Below are positions 9,150 to 19,412 of a stretch of DNA of 37,160 nucleotides, one piece after another. Origin of the DNA: Actinomycetes bacterium. Lineage in GTDB: Bacteria > Actinomycetota > Acidimicrobiia > Acidimicrobiales > JAJZXF01. The stretch lies in NCBI GenBank assembly GCA_021802485.1, contig JAJZXF010000019.1:1-37160 (forward strand). The letters run 5' to 3'. The notes beneath the pieces are model-generated. The model was not told the DNA's origin and did not search any database. It saw only the letters and a list, made by a program, of their open reading frames with translations. Position 1 is the first letter of the stretch. Every line of letters starts with the position of its first letter. The translations under genes and the position numbers were made by a program.

Positions 9150-10145
9150 TCACAGCCTGGAACCTGACATCGCAACATCTTGGAGCAGTCCATCAAGGTC
9201 AGGCCCTTCAAGTTCGGCAACCGCACGATCGTACTTTTCCATACCCCAGCTCCAGAAGTCGAAATCAATCTGTGCGACGCTCGCCTGGATGGATGCCCAG
9301 AGCGTCCATCCGTACTTGGACATGAGTCCCCACAACCGCGCTCGGGCCACCTTCTCTCTCAATGCCGCACCACTCAGCCCGTAGTAGTAAGCGACCAGGC
9401 TCTCGAGCTGTTCTCGAGAAAGGTTCGACTCGCTCCAGATATTGCCGAGCTCAAAACTAGGTTCGTTGTTGCCCGAGTACTCGTAGTCGATGATTCGGAC
9501 CCGTTCGCCGTCATCAATGAAGTTCTCTGCGAGTAGATCGTTGTTGCATGGAACAAGCTTCTCGGGACGCTCCGACATTGCCTTGCGGATCACAGCGATC
9601 CGATCGTCGAAGTCAAGATAGCCCTTCGGAAGGCGAAAGCCGCGCTCGAGCACCAGGCGCAGGTAGCCCTGCTGCACGGCAAACATGTTGAAGTCATTGC
9701 GGAACCGGCGCGCCCGGTGCAACACCCTACATGCCTGTGCAACGCGCTCCAGGCAGTCGCACTCACGAAGGTCCTTCGCCGAGAGGGTCCGCCCCTCCAA
9801 GTGCGCGATCACCAGCACATACGGATCCTCCATGTGGTCGACGACTGGCGCTCCCACACCGGCCTCTGCTGCAGCAATCGAGTTTTCGTACTCGTTTACG
9901 CGGTCGATAGCGAGGAGCCCGGACGTCTCGGGTGCGATGCGGACCACAAGGTCAGCCGAGGACGTCCTAACCCTGTAGTTCTCGTTCGTGAGCCCACCGG
10001 ACAGGCGCTCGATGGAGATCACCGGCCCCACAAGGAGCTCCAGCCGGGCAAGAACACGGTCGAGCCTATCAGCTGACACCCGTCGATCAGAGTCGATCAC
10101 CGTCCGATACTGTGAGATTTCCATCCGGGAGCTTCGATGCCTCAC
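9150..10145 (-). CDS. Choline/ethanolamine kinase-like phosphotransferase
   Basis: LVPCNNDLLAENFIDDGERVRIIDYEYSGNNEPSFELGNIWSE matches Brenner/DYE motifs of choline kinases. Confidence 0.8.
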   Translation of the reverse strand: MRHRSSRMEISQYRTVIDSDRRVSADRLDRVLARLELLVGPVISIERLSGGLTNENYRVRTSSADLVVRIAPETSGLLAIDRVNEYENSIAAAEAGVGAPVVDHMEDPYVLVIAHLEGRTLSAKDLRECDCLERVAQACRVLHRARRFRNDFNMFAVQQGYLRLVLERGFRLPKGYLDFDDRIAVIRKAMSERPEKLVPCNNDLLAENFIDDGERVRIIDYEYSGNNEPSFELGNIWSESNLSREQLESLVAYYYGLSGAALREKVARARLWGLMSKYGWTLWASIQASVAQIDFDFWSWGMEKYDRAVAELEGPDLDGLLQDVAMSGSRL

Positions 10146-11707
10146 ACGGGTGCTACGCCAGAGGCCGGCTCAGGCCCTGTGTTCGCTGTGTTCTCGGGCT
10201 CTGCGTTCTCAAGCACTATATTCTCAGCCCCCATGCGCTCGAAAGCCGCTGAGATCCGCTCGAGGGTCTTCGCTCGACCGAGAACTTCGAGCGACTCGAA
10301 CAGCGGCAGCCCTACGGTAGCTCCCGTGACTGCGACCCTGATAGGTGCCTGTGCCTTTGCGAGCTTCATGCCCGCGTTCTCAGCGATCTGAAGTGTAGCC
10401 TCACGAATGGGTTCCTTGGCCCAGTCACAACACCTGTACGCGCTAGCCGCCGCGTCCAGGATTGCCTTCGAAACCGGAGAGCGCATCACCTTCTCCCACG
10501 CGACCTCTTTGACCTCGGGCAAGTCCACGAAGAGGAATCCAACCATTTCCGGAACCTCCGCGAGGGTGCTCACCCTCTCTTGCACGAGGGGTGCAAGCTG
10601 GCGAAATGCGTCAACCTCAAGGGAGCGGGACTGCGTCACCAGCCCAGCGAGCCACGGAAGGCACGTGCTCACGAACTCCTCTCCGGCCATTGCCCTCAGG
10701 TGCTCTCCATTGAAGTGGGTCAGTTTGCGAACATCAAAAAATGCTGGCGAGTGACTCACGTCCTCGAGATCAAAGCTCGACACGAGCTGCTCAATCTGCA
10801 TGATCTCCTCGCCTCCCGGAGGGCTCCATCCAAGCAGCGCTAGATAATTGCAGAACGCTGACGACAAGTAGCCCTGATCTCTATAGAGATCAACCGATAC
10901 CGGATCACGACGTTTCGACAGTTTCTGGCGCCGCTCGTTGACGAGTATCGGCAGATGCGCAAAGACCGGCAGCTCGGGCCCACCGAGCGCGTTCCATACG
11001 AGCACGTTCTTCGGAGCCGACGGGAGGAGATCCTCCCCCCTGATGACGTGCGTTATCCGCATCTCGATGTCATCAACCACATTTGCGAGCACGAAGAGAG
11101 GAGCACCTGTCGACTTTGTAAGCGCAAAGTCCTCGATCGACGAGCAGGCAAACTCAACATCCCCCCGGATCAGGTCCCTGACCACCACATTTCCCTCGTC
11201 AGGAACCCTGAAACGCAACAAGCGTCCTGGCCCCGGCGCGAGGCCTCGGTCCCTGCAGTAGCGATCGTAGCCCGGCGTTGTAGCCTGCTTCGTGCGCCTC
11301 AGAACCTCATCGCGCGTACAATCGCAAGCATAGACCTTACCAGCGGATACGAGCTTTTCGATAGCTGCTGCGTAGAGCTCACCGCGCTCGGACTGGCGAT
11401 AGGGTCCTTCGTCAGGCTCCAGACCAAGCCAGGAAAGCGCCGAAAAGATGCCGTCCACCCACTCCTCACGGTTCCTCTCGGCATCGGTATCCTCGATCCG
11501 AAGTATGAACACACCGCGGTGCCTTCGAGCAAAGAGCCAGTTAAACAAAGCAGTCCTAGCACTGCCAACATGGAGGTAACCGGTCGGCGAGGGAGCAAAC
11601 CTGACCCGGGGAGCACCGATCGGGTCACTCTGGGCGCGACTGACGTCCGAATACAATGCCTCGCTCACCACCCGCGCTTTTTGGCCCACAAGCGAACTCG
11701 CGCACAA
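10142..11707 (-). CDS. gltX: Glutamate--tRNA ligase
   Basis: VRFAPSPTGYLHVGSARTALFNWLFARRHRGVFILRIEDTD and KLSKR motif; exact start uncertain. Confidence 0.95.
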   Translation of the reverse strand: MCASSLVGQKARVVSEALYSDVSRAQSDPIGAPRVRFAPSPTGYLHVGSARTALFNWLFARRHRGVFILRIEDTDAERNREEWVDGIFSALSWLGLEPDEGPYRQSERGELYAAAIEKLVSAGKVYACDCTRDEVLRRTKQATTPGYDRYCRDRGLAPGPGRLLRFRVPDEGNVVVRDLIRGDVEFACSSIEDFALTKSTGAPLFVLANVVDDIEMRITHVIRGEDLLPSAPKNVLVWNALGGPELPVFAHLPILVNERRQKLSKRRDPVSVDLYRDQGYLSSAFCNYLALLGWSPPGGEEIMQIEQLVSSFDLEDVSHSPAFFDVRKLTHFNGEHLRAMAGEEFVSTCLPWLAGLVTQSRSLEVDAFRQLAPLVQERVSTLAEVPEMVGFLFVDLPEVKEVAWEKVMRSPVSKAILDAAASAYRCCDWAKEPIREATLQIAENAGMKLAKAQAPIRVAVTGATVGLPLFESLEVLGRAKTLERISAAFERMGAENIVLENAEPENTANTGPEPASGVAPV

Positions 11708-11717
11708 ACTATAAGGC

Positions 11718-12824
11718 TCACGTGAACTGAATCACCTGGCGGATTACCTCGCCCTTTCGCATAGCATCGAACGCATCGTTCACCTGTGAGATATCCAGCC
11801 TACGAGAGATCATGCCTTCCAGATCCAGCCGGCCTGCCCGCCATAGATCGATGATGCGGCCAAAGTCGCTGCGGACATCCGCAGAGCCGTAGAAGGTGCC
11901 AAGGATCCTCTTTTCCATGTAGAACAGCTCGAAGGCACTCAGCTCCACCATGTCGTCGGAACGTCCCGCACCCACGATCACCGTCGTGCCTCCACGTCGA
12001 GTCGCGTCGTAAGCAGCACGTATGGTCTGGGACAGACCGATCACCTCGAAGGCATAATCGAAGCCGTCACCGCCGGTAATCTCATCCGAGACGCCCATCA
12101 GGTCCGCGGCAAGAACCGCGTGGGTCGCGCCAAAGCGCTTAGCATCCTCGAGCTTCGCCGCCACGGTGTCCACTCCCACTATCGCGGCTGCGCCTGCAAC
12201 GCGGGCCCCCTGTATGGTCGAGATTCCGACTCCGCCGCAGCCGAATACCACCACCGAAGAGCCAGGACGGACCTTCGCACAGTTCACCGCAGCACCAACC
12301 CCGGTCGTCACCGCGCAGCCGATGAGCGCCGCAATGTCGAAGGGGACATCGCTCGGTATCGGGACCACCGCTTCAGACGGAAGGACCACCTGCTCTGCAA
12401 AGACGCCGGTCCCGCCAAAACCAAAGGCCATAGTGTCCGCGTACTTGAACCTCGGCATAAGGCCCACGCCAAACATGATCTTGCTGCAAAGGTTCGCCTG
12501 GCCACCCAGACAGAACCGGCACGAACCACACGGTGGCGCCCAAGCGATGATCACATGATCCCCTTCGGACACGTTGCGCACGCCATCACCTACAGCTAGC
12601 ACCTCTCCAGCGCCTTCGTGCCCCAGCACCGCTGGGGTTGGCTGTGGAAGAACGCCGGTTATTGCCGACAGGTCGGAGTGGCACACCCCAGCCGCGGCAA
12701 TTCGCACCAGAACCTCACCCGCGCCAGGACCCACGACCTCAACATCGTCGCGTACCTCAAGAGCATCATCTCCAACGTCCCTAAGAACAGCTGCACGCAC
12801 TTGCCTACCTCCGTCAACTCCCAA
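11718..12824 (-). CDS. Zn-dependent class III-type alcohol dehydrogenase
   Basis: GVCHSDLSAITG, GHEGAGEVLAVGDGV, PPCGSCRFCLGGQANLC zinc motifs, VVVFGCGGVGIS. GTG at 12800 (VRAAVLRDVG) may be the true start. Confidence 0.9.
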   Translation of the reverse strand: MGVDGGRQVRAAVLRDVGDDALEVRDDVEVVGPGAGEVLVRIAAAGVCHSDLSAITGVLPQPTPAVLGHEGAGEVLAVGDGVRNVSEGDHVIIAWAPPCGSCRFCLGGQANLCSKIMFGVGLMPRFKYADTMAFGFGGTGVFAEQVVLPSEAVVPIPSDVPFDIAALIGCAVTTGVGAAVNCAKVRPGSSVVVFGCGGVGISTIQGARVAGAAAIVGVDTVAAKLEDAKRFGATHAVLAADLMGVSDEITGGDGFDYAFEVIGLSQTIRAAYDATRRGGTTVIVGAGRSDDMVELSAFELFYMEKRILGTFYGSADVRSDFGRIIDLWRAGRLDLEGMISRRLDISQVNDAFDAMRKGEVIRQVIQFT

Positions 12825-13054
12825 TACCGCGACACTGCGGATTCAAGGACAACCCGGGCCCTAGGATACTCCCGCGCTCCTTGCTGTGTTAGCCCACACG
12901 GGATTTCCGATCCCCCAGCAATGTTCCCATCGAGCGCGCTTGAGATCATTGCTAGCCGACTCAGTCGCATCCCGCCAAAACAAGACCGCGACCTCTCGGC
13001 AGCCTGCGATGCATCCCAATCGCCGCCAGGCTCCGCATTCCAAGTGAATGCGGA

Positions 13055-15391
13055 TCAGCCGCGATTGCCAGCCGGGACGTAACGCCTGCAGGGCTCGCCT
13101 CGAAGTGATGGACAGGCTGGCTGCGCATCACTTGGCACCAAACCAGGGACTACTGCTAGCACAAGGCTTGACGGCCTGAGCCCACCGAGAGCAACGGTGT
13201 CGAGAACCTTTCCGCGGGTCTGGAACGTGTCGAAAGCCCACTCCGGGCGATCGCCGCCAGGAGCGCTCAATGTTATGCGGATTCGCGACCCAGCTCGAAA
13301 TGCATACGCAATCGGGTCGATCGGGATCCGCACCTCCACAAACCTTCCACGTGGAAGCGGGCGAGCAGTTGACGCGAGGTAGGTCGGGACTGGATGCAGT
13401 GCGCTGGATGCACGCCTGTTCAGAGCACGGTCGCTTGCACGAAGAAAGCCCGAGGTGATGTACATCTCCTCTCCATCCGGGCGAACCTCGGATATCGTCG
13501 CCTGGATGTCTGTGTTCGCCGCTGTCGATGCGAGCATCAAATTCAGGCTGGCCGGACCGACGACGACCATGTCATTGCGGAGGGGCGCCGATATGAACCC
13601 CAGCCCCTCGCTTCCCACGACCGGAGTCCAATCGTAGGGAGGCTGTGCGCTCCATGGGTTCGCAGAAGGAGCGAGATCAGTCGCGGGCCTCAAAGCCGGA
13701 TTCGGTCGGAACGACGCGCTGCTCGAGCCTGGGCGTCTCGTGCTCAGCTGACCACCCGCGCCGAGGTAGAACGTGGTCGCTATCGCCCTTCGCGGTGGCC
13801 AGGTGGAGAAGCCTTGCTCCCATTCCGGCTGCATCGCGCCCGGACCAAGGCTGCCCCCGCCGTTGTCGAACAGAACCCGTACCCGTGGATCATTCTTGAC
13901 AAAGGCAGCGCGCGCTACTGCGAGGCTCTTCGCGTGGGTGAAACGCAGCGGCGGAGGCGTTTCAGCCCTTATCCCGGTAACCGTCGAGTAAAGCTTCTCT
14001 GCGAGAAAGTCGAAGTTCGCTGGCTGCGAAGGGACCACATCCGCGACGTACAGGTCGAGGAACTCCAACCAACGGGATAGGATCGCTGGACCGAGGGAGT
14101 CGATATGGGTGCCATTAATCATCGTGACCCATACCCGCCGGTCACCCGCAAGCGCTGGGATGATGCCAGGCCACTGCGGTCCCGTCTCGTCGTCCTGGAG
14201 AGCACCAGCCAGAAAGACAGGAACCTTGATGTGCCTCGCCCACGCAGTAGGCGAACGAGTAGCGAAGAAGCTTGGAGTCTCGTAGTGGCCGTTTTTCAAT
14301 AGCAAGGCGATATCTCGCGTTTGGAGATGCAGCGCCTGGTCCGCAATGCACTGGCGGTCGCCGGCTGCCACCAGCGCCTTCGCATAAGCATCGCCACCGG
14401 AAGGCGCAGCGCCCGCATCCTTGACGCGTGCAGCGATCCAGGTTGCAGCGAAGCCATTGTTCAATATGCCACCCGGAACCCCCGTATCGTACAGGTTGTT
14501 AGTCACACTCAACGGGGCAATCGCAGCGAGACCGGGAGGGTCTGCTCCAGCGACGAACAGCTGTGAAATTCCCGAGAACGAGATGCCCACCAGCCCTACC
14601 TTGTGATTCTTCACCCAGGGCTGCGAAGCGACGATGCGCACCGCGTCGTATCCATCGTAGGTGGTGTTCAGGCCGAACAGGTCGAATGCACCGCCTGAGC
14701 ATCCGGTGCCACGCATCTGTAGGCTCACGCTAGCGAAGCCCAGCAATGGGGCCATGACCGAGCCGATGATAGTCGCCGTGCTCGGCAACAGCGGGTTCGA
14801 TAGGTTCGCGCCAGGAGTAGCAAGGGCGTTTGCGAGGTTCCCAGGTGCTGCAATCGAGTAGCCTGAGTACTCGATCACCGTTGGGAACGGACCGTCCGCA
14901 AGAGTCTTTCCCGGTGGCAGGCGCAGCGTCGCCGCGAGCTTCACCCCGTCGCGCATGGTGATGTAATTCAAGCCCTCTTGCATGTGCTGGGATGAGTAGA
15001 AGCTCTCAGGTGGCGTGTCATGTACGCTCAGCACTCTGAACGCCCGCGTCCCAAAGACCTTGCGCTGCTCGACAGCTCTAAAGGTGTACCCCCGCCCAGG
15101 CGCAAGACCCCGGACGATCAGGCTCCCGAGCCGGTCAGCAACACCAGACCCCGCGACGTGCCCCGACGCGTCGACTGCAAGGAGCCTTTCACCCGGGCTC
15201 GCACCGAGCACATACGCCTCGTCAATAGACCCATGGCCAGTAAAATCAGCTCGCGCTGTGATTGCTGGAGCAACGCCACGAGGAGCAGCGAGGCTTGCTG
15301 GTGAACCCCTAGGAGCTGCGCAACCAGCCAGCAGCCCGCCGGCCAGCGCTACCGCCAGCAGTGCCCAGCGGCTCCCGGCGAAACCAGTCAG
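13055..15391 (-). CDS. CocE/NonD (X-Pro dipeptidyl-peptidase S15-like) hydrolase, predicted lipoprotein
   Basis: [29 protein letters not shown] (GxSxxG) and C-terminal jelly-roll domain. Open frame continues upstream of ATG 15211 to a lipoprotein signal [24 protein letters not shown]; start inferred at CTG overlapping the upstream stop. Confidence 0.8.
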   Translation of the reverse strand: MTGFAGSRWALLAVALAGGLLAGCAAPRGSPASLAAPRGVAPAITARADFTGHGSIDEAYVLGASPGERLLAVDASGHVAGSGVADRLGSLIVRGLAPGRGYTFRAVEQRKVFGTRAFRVLSVHDTPPESFYSSQHMQEGLNYITMRDGVKLAATLRLPPGKTLADGPFPTVIEYSGYSIAAPGNLANALATPGANLSNPLLPSTATIIGSVMAPLLGFASVSLQMRGTGCSGGAFDLFGLNTTYDGYDAVRIVASQPWVKNHKVGLVGISFSGISQLFVAGADPPGLAAIAPLSVTNNLYDTGVPGGILNNGFAATWIAARVKDAGAAPSGGDAYAKALVAAGDRQCIADQALHLQTRDIALLLKNGHYETPSFFATRSPTAWARHIKVPVFLAGALQDDETGPQWPGIIPALAGDRRVWVTMINGTHIDSLGPAILSRWLEFLDLYVADVVPSQPANFDFLAEKLYSTVTGIRAETPPPLRFTHAKSLAVARAAFVKNDPRVRVLFDNGGGSLGPGAMQPEWEQGFSTWPPRRAIATTFYLGAGGQLSTRRPGSSSASFRPNPALRPATDLAPSANPWSAQPPYDWTPVVGSEGLGFISAPLRNDMVVVGPASLNLMLASTAANTDIQATISEVRPDGEEMYITSGFLRASDRALNRRASSALHPVPTYLASTARPLPRGRFVEVRIPIDPIAYAFRAGSRIRITLSAPGGDRPEWAFDTFQTRGKVLDTVALGGLRPSSLVLAVVPGLVPSDAQPACPSLRGEPCRRYVPAGNRG

Positions 15392-16602
15392 CGGATGTGA
15401 ACCCCAGAGATGGCGCGCGAGATGATTAGGCGCTGTATCTCAGAAGTTCCCTCAAAGATCGTGTAGATCTTCGCGTCTCTGTGCCAGCGCTCCACCGGGT
15501 AGTCCTTCACGTATCCGTACCCACCAAGAATCTGGATCGCCTGCTCGGTTACCCACACTGCGGTCTCGCCTGCAAAGAGCTTCGACATGGACCCCTCCCC
15601 GTTCTCAAAGCTCTTGCGATTGGCCGCCATCCACGCAGCACGATGAACCAGCAACCTAGCAGCGTCGACGTTCATCTTCATGTCCGCGAGCTTGAAGGCG
15701 ATTGCCTGATTCTCGATGATCGCGCGACCGAACTGCTTGCGCTCCTTCGCGTACTCGAGCGCGTACTCATACGCGGCTCGCGCTATGCCAACTGCCTGGG
15801 CGCCAACAAGTGGACGCGACGCCTCGAAGGTGGCCATTGCTGCTTGAGAGCTGGAACGCTTGCCCTCGCGCGCACGGCTCAGCCGCTCGTCGAGGCGCTC
15901 CTTGCCGCCAAGAAGGCACCTACCTGGGATGCGGCAGGACTCCAGGATCACCTCAGCTGTATGGGAGGCCCGTATGCCCATCTTCGAGAACTTCTGCCCC
16001 TGGCGGATACCAGCGGTTCCAGAAGGCACCACGAAGCTTGCCTGACCCCGGGAACCGAGCTGTGGATCCACCGATGCCACGATCACGTGCAGGTCTGCAA
16101 TGCCTCCATTGGTGATCCAGGTCTTCGTCCCGTCTAGTGTCCAGGTATCAGATGCCTCGTCATACACCGCCCTCGTGCGAAGTGAGCTGACATCAGAACC
16201 TGCATCGGGCTCCGTCACCGCAAAGGCAGCGAGCTTCACGTCGTCAGGGGTGCCGAAGCACTGGGGAACCCACTCAGCAACCTGCTCAGGCGTCCCAGTG
16301 GCGTAAATTCCAGCAACCGCGAGCGTGGAACCGAAGATCGCGAGGCCAATGCCCGCATCTCCCCACGTAATCTCCTCGCTAATCAATGGGAACGTCAAGC
16401 CAGTCGGATCCAGGTAGCAGTTTGCGATGAAATCGAACGAGTACAGTCCGACCTTTGCAGCTTCCTGGATAATCGGCCAGGGCGTCTCCTCGCGTTCATC
16501 CCACTCTTGTGCAGCTGGTCTTATGACGCTCTCTGCAAAGTCATGGACCCACTTTTGGACCTGGAGCTGATCCTCGTTGAGCTCCAGCGAGAAATCGGAC
16601 AA
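15388..16602 (-). CDS. Acyl-CoA dehydrogenase
   Basis: [18 protein letters not shown] and [37 protein letters not shown]. Confidence 0.95.
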   Translation of the reverse strand: MSDFSLELNEDQLQVQKWVHDFAESVIRPAAQEWDEREETPWPIIQEAAKVGLYSFDFIANCYLDPTGLTFPLISEEITWGDAGIGLAIFGSTLAVAGIYATGTPEQVAEWVPQCFGTPDDVKLAAFAVTEPDAGSDVSSLRTRAVYDEASDTWTLDGTKTWITNGGIADLHVIVASVDPQLGSRGQASFVVPSGTAGIRQGQKFSKMGIRASHTAEVILESCRIPGRCLLGGKERLDERLSRAREGKRSSSQAAMATFEASRPLVGAQAVGIARAAYEYALEYAKERKQFGRAIIENQAIAFKLADMKMNVDAARLLVHRAAWMAANRKSFENGEGSMSKLFAGETAVWVTEQAIQILGGYGYVKDYPVERWHRDAKIYTIFEGTSEIQRLIISRAISGVHIR

Positions 16603-16649
16603 AGTCTCACCTCGTACGTAGATTGATATGGAGTTCTATTCTTTAGGCT

Positions 16650-16669
16650 AGCCGAAGACACCTTCGGCT
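16650..16669 (-). terminator. Hairpin downstream of MFS gene, possible terminator
   Basis: AGCCGAAG-ACAC-CTTCGGCT, perfect 8-bp stem with 4-nt loop; weak T-run only. Confidence 0.5.
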
Positions 16670-16740
16670 CCCCTACTCGACATTCTGTGACAGCTGGTCC
16701 CCTGATAGCAGCACCGAGCTACCACAGCGAGCGACCATGC

Positions 16741-17985
16741 TCAGCCATCAGGTGACAGCCTCCGGTCGCGACGACCCGCGGCTGCAACTAAGGCTACTCC
16801 TACTAGCGCTGCGGCCACCAGATAGCTCCCGCTCGCGCCGAGAACCGCAAAAACCACTCCCCCAGCCAGCGGTCCTGCGGTCCTCGCCAGGCTGACAATT
16901 CCCTGCTGCGTGCCGAGAACACCTCCGCTAGCGCCAGCGGATCGGCAAGCAGATATCACCGCGGCAAGCATTGGCGCGGTCAATGCCTGGCCGAGGGCCA
17001 GAGCACCTACAGCACACGCGACGCCAACAAGTGAGTGGGCCTGTGAAAGCACTACGAGCCCCAAGAGCACGCAGGACAAGCCGACCCTGATGCCCGAAGG
17101 CTCGCCGAGGGCCCTCACCACCCGCTTGATCAGGCCCACTTGCACACACACGATCACGATGCCGACCGCTGTGAAGATGACCCCGATACCAGCGAGTCCC
17201 GTACCGAAGCGCCCGTTGACGAACAGTGGAAGTGTCGTCTCGAAACCGCTGAAGGCGACCGTGAGGAGGAAGCTCACCGCTAGCCACCACAACAGGCGAT
17301 TACGACCGGGCTGTACTGCAGGAGCCTGCATGCGATCTTCGTGAATGGGTTGCACATCGTTCGCATGACGGGTCTCGGTGAGCTTCCACGCGGCTATGCA
17401 CGCATTCACGCCGGCAACAACGCCGGCAACGAGGAAGGGAAGCCTCTCGCCACCCAGCGCAGCGAGAGCCCCGAGAGCAGGACCGATCACGAAACCTACG
17501 CCGAAGGCCGCGGACAAGAGCCCGAATAGCCGCGCCCTATCCCCCGGCTCGGTCACATCTGCAACCGAGGCCCTTGCCACAGCAACACTAGAGCCTGACG
17601 CACCGTCAAGGATCCGCGCAGCAAAGAGAACCCACAGGCTAGGCGCCAATCCCGTCGCCACGCTTGCGAGTGCGGTCCCTATCATGGACAAGACGATCAC
17701 CCGCTTGCGCCCGTAGCGATCCGACAGCCGGCCTAGCAGCGGCGCAAAGATGACTTGCGCAGCCGAGAACGAGGCTACAACCGCGCCGATCACAGCTGGT
17801 GACGCTTGAAAGTGCTTCGCGTAAAGCGGGAGCAGGGGAAACACGATCCCGAACCCCACGAGATCAGTCGCCACGGTTATCCAAAGCACCCCGAAGCCAG
17901 CTGGCAACCCAGTCCTTGGGCGCTTTACCTCCCTATTCCCAAGGCTCACAGCTGAAGTCCCGCGATAGACATTTCCTCGATTCAA
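16741..17985 (-). CDS. MFS transporter (TetA/drug efflux-like)
   Basis: 12-TM profile with GRLSDRYGRKRVIVLS loop 2-3 motif. Confidence 0.85.
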   Translation of the reverse strand: MNRGNVYRGTSAVSLGNREVKRPRTGLPAGFGVLWITVATDLVGFGIVFPLLPLYAKHFQASPAVIGAVVASFSAAQVIFAPLLGRLSDRYGRKRVIVLSMIGTALASVATGLAPSLWVLFAARILDGASGSSVAVARASVADVTEPGDRARLFGLLSAAFGVGFVIGPALGALAALGGERLPFLVAGVVAGVNACIAAWKLTETRHANDVQPIHEDRMQAPAVQPGRNRLLWWLAVSFLLTVAFSGFETTLPLFVNGRFGTGLAGIGVIFTAVGIVIVCVQVGLIKRVVRALGEPSGIRVGLSCVLLGLVVLSQAHSLVGVACAVGALALGQALTAPMLAAVISACRSAGASGGVLGTQQGIVSLARTAGPLAGGVVFAVLGASGSYLVAAALVGVALVAAAGRRDRRLSPDG

Positions 17986-18000
17986 GCCGAAAAACAGACG

Positions 18001-19410
18001 CTAGTGCCTTCGCCGCAGCTCACTGCCGCCCGGGAGGTCCTCCACCACCCAACCGCTATCGTAGAGCTCGTCCCGCAGCCGATCAGCGAGCTGGAAGTCC
18101 TTTGCCCTGCGAGCGAGGTCCCTTCGACGGAGGAGATCTGCGCTCTCAGAGTCCACATCCTCACCACCCCCGTTCACGAACAGCCCGAGCGATGCGAGCA
18201 GCGACGCTGCTAGCTGAGCTATCGCCGAGGCGCTCTCAGGCCCGCTAGCTCCTGTGTTCGCTGTACGAACAAGATCGAAGATCCCCGAGATCGCTGCCGG
18301 GGTGTCGAGGTCGTCATCCATGCGACGGACAAAGCTCGCTATATGGGACTTGAGCTCTTCGGAGATCGCCCGATGGTCCCCCTTTTGCTCGTGCTCACTG
18401 CGATCACACGCTAGGTCCATACCACGAGGTGTGATCCCGAAGCGTCGGGCCATAGCGTCAAGGCGCGCGAGCGCTACTCCCGCGGCAGAGATCGTCTCCT
18501 CGGTAACCTCCAAAGGGGACCGGTAGTGCGACTGGAGCACGAGGAGTCGCAACGCTCTAGGGTCTGCACGCTCCAGCAGGTCTGCGAGCGACGTATAATT
18601 ACCCGACGACTTTGACATCTTCTCCCCAGCGATCTCGACGAACGCGTGATGCATCCAATGCCGGGCGAATGGCCTTTGGAGCGCAGCAGCCTGAGCACGT
18701 TCGTTCTCGTGATGCGGGAACTGCAGGTCGAGCCCGCCGCTGTGGATGTCAAACCCGTCTTTGAGCAGATCTAGCGACATCACGACACACTCTGTGTGCC
18801 AGCCTGGACGTCCGGAACCCCACGGTGAAGCCCATGCTGGCTCGCCAGGCTTTGCACGCTTCCAAAGCACGAAATCCACGAGGGAGCGCTTTGTGGGATC
18901 CCTTTCAACCCTCGCTCCCATCTTCAGCGACTCAAGGCTCTGCTTCGCGAGCAACCCATAGTCACGAACCATCTCCGCCGAGAAGTACACCCCGAATTGC
19001 GTCTCGTATGCAAAGCCTGCGTCGACCATCTTCGCGATCGCCTCGATCATCTGGCCTACGTACTCGGTCGCATGCGGGGCCTCAGTCGGACGCAGCACCC
19101 CAAGCTGGTCCATCGCTGCCCACCAGACTGCTTCGTTCTCCTCTGCGACCTCTGAGGTGCTTCGATCCTCTTCAGCGGCGCGCTGGATGATCTTGTCGTC
19201 GATGTCGGTTACGTTCGACACGTGATCCACTTGGATCCCCTTGGCCTCGAGGTATCGCCGCATTACGTCATAGACGAGTGCAGAGCGCCCGTGTCCGAGA
19301 TGCGGGACATCGTAAACCGTCGGACCGCACACATATAGTGCTACCTTTCCGCTCTCGCGGGGAACGATCTCTGTGACCTTGCCAGCAGCAGTGTCGTGAA
19401 GGCTGAGCAC
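18001..19410 (-). CDS. cysS: Cysteine--tRNA ligase
   Basis: LHDTAAGKVTEIVPRESGKVALYVCGPTVYDVPHLGHGRSALVYDVMRRYL; KMSKSSGN. GTG 19408-19410 fits the family N-terminus better than the track start at 19608. Confidence 0.93.
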   Translation of the reverse strand: MLSLHDTAAGKVTEIVPRESGKVALYVCGPTVYDVPHLGHGRSALVYDVMRRYLEAKGIQVDHVSNVTDIDDKIIQRAAEEDRSTSEVAEENEAVWWAAMDQLGVLRPTEAPHATEYVGQMIEAIAKMVDAGFAYETQFGVYFSAEMVRDYGLLAKQSLESLKMGARVERDPTKRSLVDFVLWKRAKPGEPAWASPWGSGRPGWHTECVVMSLDLLKDGFDIHSGGLDLQFPHHENERAQAAALQRPFARHWMHHAFVEIAGEKMSKSSGNYTSLADLLERADPRALRLLVLQSHYRSPLEVTEETISAAGVALARLDAMARRFGITPRGMDLACDRSEHEQKGDHRAISEELKSHIASFVRRMDDDLDTPAAISGIFDLVRTANTGASGPESASAIAQLAASLLASLGLFVNGGGEDVDSESADLLRRRDLARRAKDFQLADRLRDELYDSGWVVEDLPGGSELRRRH

Positions 19411-19412
19411 GC

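Noticed and set aside
10955-11725. 256-aa plus-strand ORF opposite gltX
   Set aside because: Antisense shadow; gltX motifs are unambiguous.
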